From contig QMLZ01000142.1 in assembly GCA_003646995.1 (NCBI GenBank), positions 1-7,212 of the forward strand: a stretch of 7,212 bases of DNA, written 5' to 3'. A model generated the notes under the pieces. That model was not told the DNA's origin, ran no database searches, and was given only the letters and a program-made list of their open reading frames with translations. Below, one piece after another: positions 5,379 to 7,212 of this stretch. Positions within the stretch are counted from its first letter, which is position 1; every line of letters begins with the position of its first letter. The position numbers were made by a program, and so were the translations under genes. This DNA comes from Deltaproteobacteria bacterium (GTDB lineage: Bacteria; Desulfobacterota; DSM-4660; Desulfatiglandales; Desulfatiglandaceae).

Positions 5379-6575
5379 CTATTCGTGTTCAAGCACCTGG
5401 CAGGCAGTGTACTGGGCAACAGTGCTCCCGGTTCCATGAACCAACGCAGTCTTCAATTTCCTCTTGATCAGTTCATTGCGGGCCGACCAGGCTGACATGA
5501 TATTGCTGGCTCCCACCGCATGGCCACAGTAGATTAGACCTCCACATGGATTTACCAGATATTTGCCTCCCGGCGTCATCAGCCCATCTTCGATCAAAGT
5601 ATCGGCCTTGCCTAAGGGAACCAATCCAAACTCAGCCATGCTGATTTCCAATTGATGCACAAAGGCGTCGTGAAGCTCTACAATATCAATCGACTGAGTA
5701 GGATCTGCTATGCCTGCCATCTCATAGGCCCTGTGAGAGGCATAATAATCGGACATGATACGAGACATATCCTTCTGATTTTTTCCGGCAAAGGAATGCT
5801 CGTTGGCTTCACCTACACCGGTTATCCAAACGACAGGAGTCCCGTTATTCTTGGATATCGCCTTGGCCGTTTCCTCTTCAGCCAGGATCAGGGCAGCAGC
5901 ACCTTCGGTATAAACACAGATCTCCAGTTCCTTAAAGGGATAGACAACTAATCTTGAATTCATCACCTCCTCAGGGCTGACCTGGTCAAATTGCCGCTGG
6001 GCGTATTCGTTATTCTTAACCTGCTGGCTCAACAGGGAAGAGATCTGAGCAGTAATTTCAGGCTTTAGATCTCCCGGATGCTCATCCATATAAGCCAGAA
6101 CTACCTCTGCGTAGCTGTCGGCAGCCGACCACCCTATTGGCTGTTCAAAGAAGCTGTCGCCTGACCAGCCGATTGTCTTGATTACCTCAGGTGTGGCCGA
6201 CATGGAGGAAAAATCAAAGCAGTCAGTCGCCTTTTCCACACCCAGCACTAATGCCGTCTTGAACCTACCGGCAGAGAGATAGGCATGGGCCGCTGAGATG
6301 GTGTAGGCTCCAGTCGCCCCACCTGTGGTAATCCGAATCCCAAACTTGTTTTGCATACCCAAAAGCCCGTGTATGGCATGCTCTGGAATGGCAGTCCTTT
6401 CAAAGATATCGTTATAGATTCCATAAAACGCTGCATCCACATCCTGAATAGGGATACCTGCATCTTTCACGGCCTCTCTGGTCGCCATCTGCGCCAGTTC
6501 ATAATAGGTCTTTTCACGCCATGCACTCTTGAAAGGTGTAACACCTGCTCCAACAATACCTACTCGTTTTGACAT
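5379..6575 (-). CDS. Thiolase-superfamily protein (SCP2-thiolase-like) lacking the nucleophilic cysteine
   Basis: 398-residue thiolase-fold protein, the usual length for SCP2-type thiolases. The N-terminus KRVGIVGAGVTPFK (3-16), EGAAALILAEEE (224-235), ELHDAF (300-305), VNPCGG (341-346) and CGHAVGAS (350-357) are family signatures. Thiolases carry an essential Cys in a CATG/CASG-type motif after beta-3. The matching segment here is RITTGGATGAYTISAA (81-96), so the Cys position is Gly86. His302 and His352 remain, HDCF is HDAF, and the usual GHP is GHA. It is therefore either a thiolase subfamily using another residue or a retro-aldol-type enzyme such as Ltp2, which also lacks that Cys and needs a DUF35 partner. 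The DUF35 gene follows by 21 nt. The ATG at 6575 is chosen over an extension to 6647 because AAGGAGGA lies 7 nt before it and the extension is not thiolase-like. Confidence 0.88.
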   Translation of the reverse strand: MSKRVGIVGAGVTPFKSAWREKTYYELAQMATREAVKDAGIPIQDVDAAFYGIYNDIFERTAIPEHAIHGLLGMQNKFGIRITTGGATGAYTISAAHAYLSAGRFKTALVLGVEKATDCFDFSSMSATPEVIKTIGWSGDSFFEQPIGWSAADSYAEVVLAYMDEHPGDLKPEITAQISSLLSQQVKNNEYAQRQFDQVSPEEVMNSRLVVYPFKELEICVYTEGAAALILAEEETAKAISKNNGTPVVWITGVGEANEHSFAGKNQKDMSRIMSDYYASHRAYEMAGIADPTQSIDIVELHDAFVHQLEISMAEFGLVPLGKADTLIEDGLMTPGGKYLVNPCGGLIYCGHAVGASNIMSAWSARNELIKRKLKTALVHGTGSTVAQYTACQVLEHE

Positions 6576-6582
6576 AAAATGG

Positions 6583-6590
6583 TCCTCCTT
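6583..6590 (-). promoter_or_regulatory. Shine-Dalgarno site AAGGAGGA of the thiolase gene
   Basis: A near-perfect ribosome site 7 nt before the ATG at 6575. It fixes the start at MSKRVGIVGAG and removes a 24-residue upstream extension of the frame. Confidence 0.8.
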
Positions 6591-6613
6591 TTTGATTAGC
6601 CTTGGTAAAAATG

Positions 6614-6642
6614 CGTATAAAATGGCAATGCGGAAGGGCCAA
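6614..6642 (-). promoter_or_regulatory. Possible sigma-70-type promoter before the thiolase gene
   Basis: On the minus strand TTGGCC (6642-6637) and TATACG (6619-6614) are 17 nt apart, each matching 4 of 6 consensus bases. A 7-bp inverted repeat GCCTTGG (6599-6605)/CCAAGGC (6639-6645) encloses the same interval and could be an operator or leader hairpin. The 85-nt gap is the only sizeable one upstream of the thiolase group, so an internal promoter is plausible but weakly supported. Confidence 0.25.
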
Positions 6643-6660
6643 GGCACTTAGTGACGTTGG

Positions 6661-7011
6661 TTACAAGAATTGTACTTGACTCACCAGTTCTTTCTCTTCA
6701 AGGAACCGGATGATCTCCTGACGCGTCTTTCCATTAATAATTGGCTCCACGTCGGAAATCCATAACCCACGGTCATTCTTTCGGCTCTTGTAAGCGCGAA
6801 CATATCCCGGAACAATTGCATACCTGCATCCCCCTACCCCGCAACACGAGGAATCCACAATAGCATTTCCCACAACATAAAGTATCGTTTCCCCGAACAC
6901 TTCAGCCATTCCCTCCTCTACCAATTCATATCTACCGGAAATCGACTGAACCTCTTCATTCAAATTATGGACATATTCCCTAATTTTTCTAGGACTCCTT
7001 TGAAAAATCAC
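6661..7011 (-). CDS. Small conserved-looking protein of unknown function with CCGVGGC motif
   Basis: 116-residue protein that I cannot assign to a named family. Its centre reads GETILYVVGNAIVDSS followed by CCGVGGCRYAIVPGYV (56-71), placing Cys56, Cys57 and Cys62 in a Gly-rich turn between hydrophobic strands. This suggests a metal or redox-active site, or a structural knuckle. There is no signal peptide and no membrane helix; the 30 N-terminal residues are charged and probably helical, as are the last 20 (TRQEIIRFLEEKELV). The start is uncertain: the GTG at 7011 lies 3 nt after the acetoacetyl-CoA synthetase stop with no upstream ribosome site, so it may start by translational coupling. An AAGGAGT within codons 4-6 has no good start codon behind it; a TTG at 6963 is an alternative. 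Position between the synthetase and the thiolase suggests a role in the same acyl-CoA pathway, by context only. Confidence 0.75.
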   Translation of the reverse strand: MIFQRSPRKIREYVHNLNEEVQSISGRYELVEEGMAEVFGETILYVVGNAIVDSSCCGVGGCRYAIVPGYVRAYKSRKNDRGLWISDVEPIINGKTRQEIIRFLEEKELVSQVQFL

Positions 7012-7014
7012 GTA

Positions 7015-7212
7015 TTAGTGGTGAGTAAGCTTTTTGGCCAATTCAACAAAATATCCGATTGACTGAGGATTGCTCATAGAATCCACATTAACAGCCTTTT
7101 CCGGTGGTATTCCCATAAGGATTTTCTTTACAGGCACTTCAAGCTTTTTGTTGTTTAGCGTGCGAGGCACAGCAGGCAAAGAAAATATGGCATCTGGAAC
7201 ATGACGCGGTGA
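7015..7212 (-). CDS. Acetoacetyl-CoA synthetase (acetoacetate-CoA ligase), C-terminal end only
   Basis: The last 65 codons of a gene whose 5' part lies outside the window. The translation begins SPRHVPDAIFSLPAVPRTL, continues with NNKKLEVPVKKILMG and PPEKAVNVDSMSNPQSI, and ends KLTHH. This pattern (SPRHVPD, PAVPRTL, KKLEVPVKK, EKAVN..S..NP) is typical of the C-terminal domain of acetoacetate-CoA ligase, an AMP-forming enzyme making acetoacetyl-CoA from acetoacetate, ATP and CoA. The catalytic lysine of the final motif is the first Lys of NNKK (residue 22 of the fragment); the family's usual Gly before it is Asn. The stop TAA is followed after 3 nt by the GTG of the small CCGVGGC protein, so the two are probably co-translated. 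Recognition is from remembered family sequence; the fragment is short but distinctive. Confidence 0.85.
   Translation of the reverse strand, partial: SPRHVPDAIFSLPAVPRTLNNKKLEVPVKKILMGIPPEKAVNVDSMSNPQSIGYFVELAKKLTHH

Noticed and set aside
6576..6647. 24-residue upstream extension of the thiolase frame
   Set aside because: It reads through the leader and the ribosome site; the thiolase fold begins at MSKRVGIVGAG.
1..7212. CRISPR array, tRNA or rRNA genes, riboswitch
   Set aside because: No regularly spaced direct repeats, no cloverleaf-like segment and no ribosomal RNA sequence were seen on reading both strands.

Overview
All genes in this window lie on the minus strand, so transcription runs from high to low coordinates. 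The gene set is an acyl-CoA catabolism locus: acetoacetyl-CoA synthetase, a thiolase-fold protein with a DUF35 zinc-ribbon partner, an AMP-forming acyl-CoA synthetase, an HSD10-type 3-hydroxyacyl-CoA dehydrogenase and a crotonase. The protein styles, the intermediate base composition and an IS200-type element suggest an anaerobic or facultative Desulfobacterota (deltaproteobacterial) organism. That assignment is an inference from family resemblance, not a database match.

Layout in transcription order. 7212-7015: C-terminal end of an acetoacetyl-CoA synthetase, cut by the window edge. 7011-6661: small protein of unknown function with a CCGVGGC motif, starting 3 nt after the synthetase stop. 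6660-6576: 85-nt gap with a weak promoter candidate. 6575-5379: thiolase-superfamily protein whose catalytic Cys position appears to be Gly. 5357-4362: fusion of a rubredoxin-like zinc ribbon/OB-fold (DUF35) with an SCP2-like domain, 21 nt after the thiolase. 4258-2735: acyl-CoA synthetase with a degenerate P-loop. 2734-1436: 1.3 kb holding a decayed IS200/IS605-type tnpA (frameshifted), strong hairpins on both sides of it, and about 500 nt of hairpin-rich non-coding DNA. 1435-668: SDR 3-hydroxyacyl-CoA dehydrogenase. 639-1: crotonase-family enoyl-CoA hydratase, 3' end outside the window.

How the genes may work together (inference): a free acid is activated by one of the two ligases. The crotonase hydrates an enoyl-CoA, the HSD10-like SDR oxidises the 3-hydroxyacyl-CoA, and the thiolase-like/DUF35 pair carries out C-C cleavage or formation. 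Together this is a complete beta-oxidation-like module for a small or branched acyl-CoA. The missing thiolase cysteine leaves open that the last step is an aldol-type cleavage rather than thiolysis. The IS-bearing segment now separates the dehydrogenase/hydratase pair from the ligase/thiolase group.

Several starts were revised from the longest reading frame by Shine-Dalgarno position: SDR ATG at 1435, acyl-CoA synthetase GTG at 4258, thiolase ATG at 6575.
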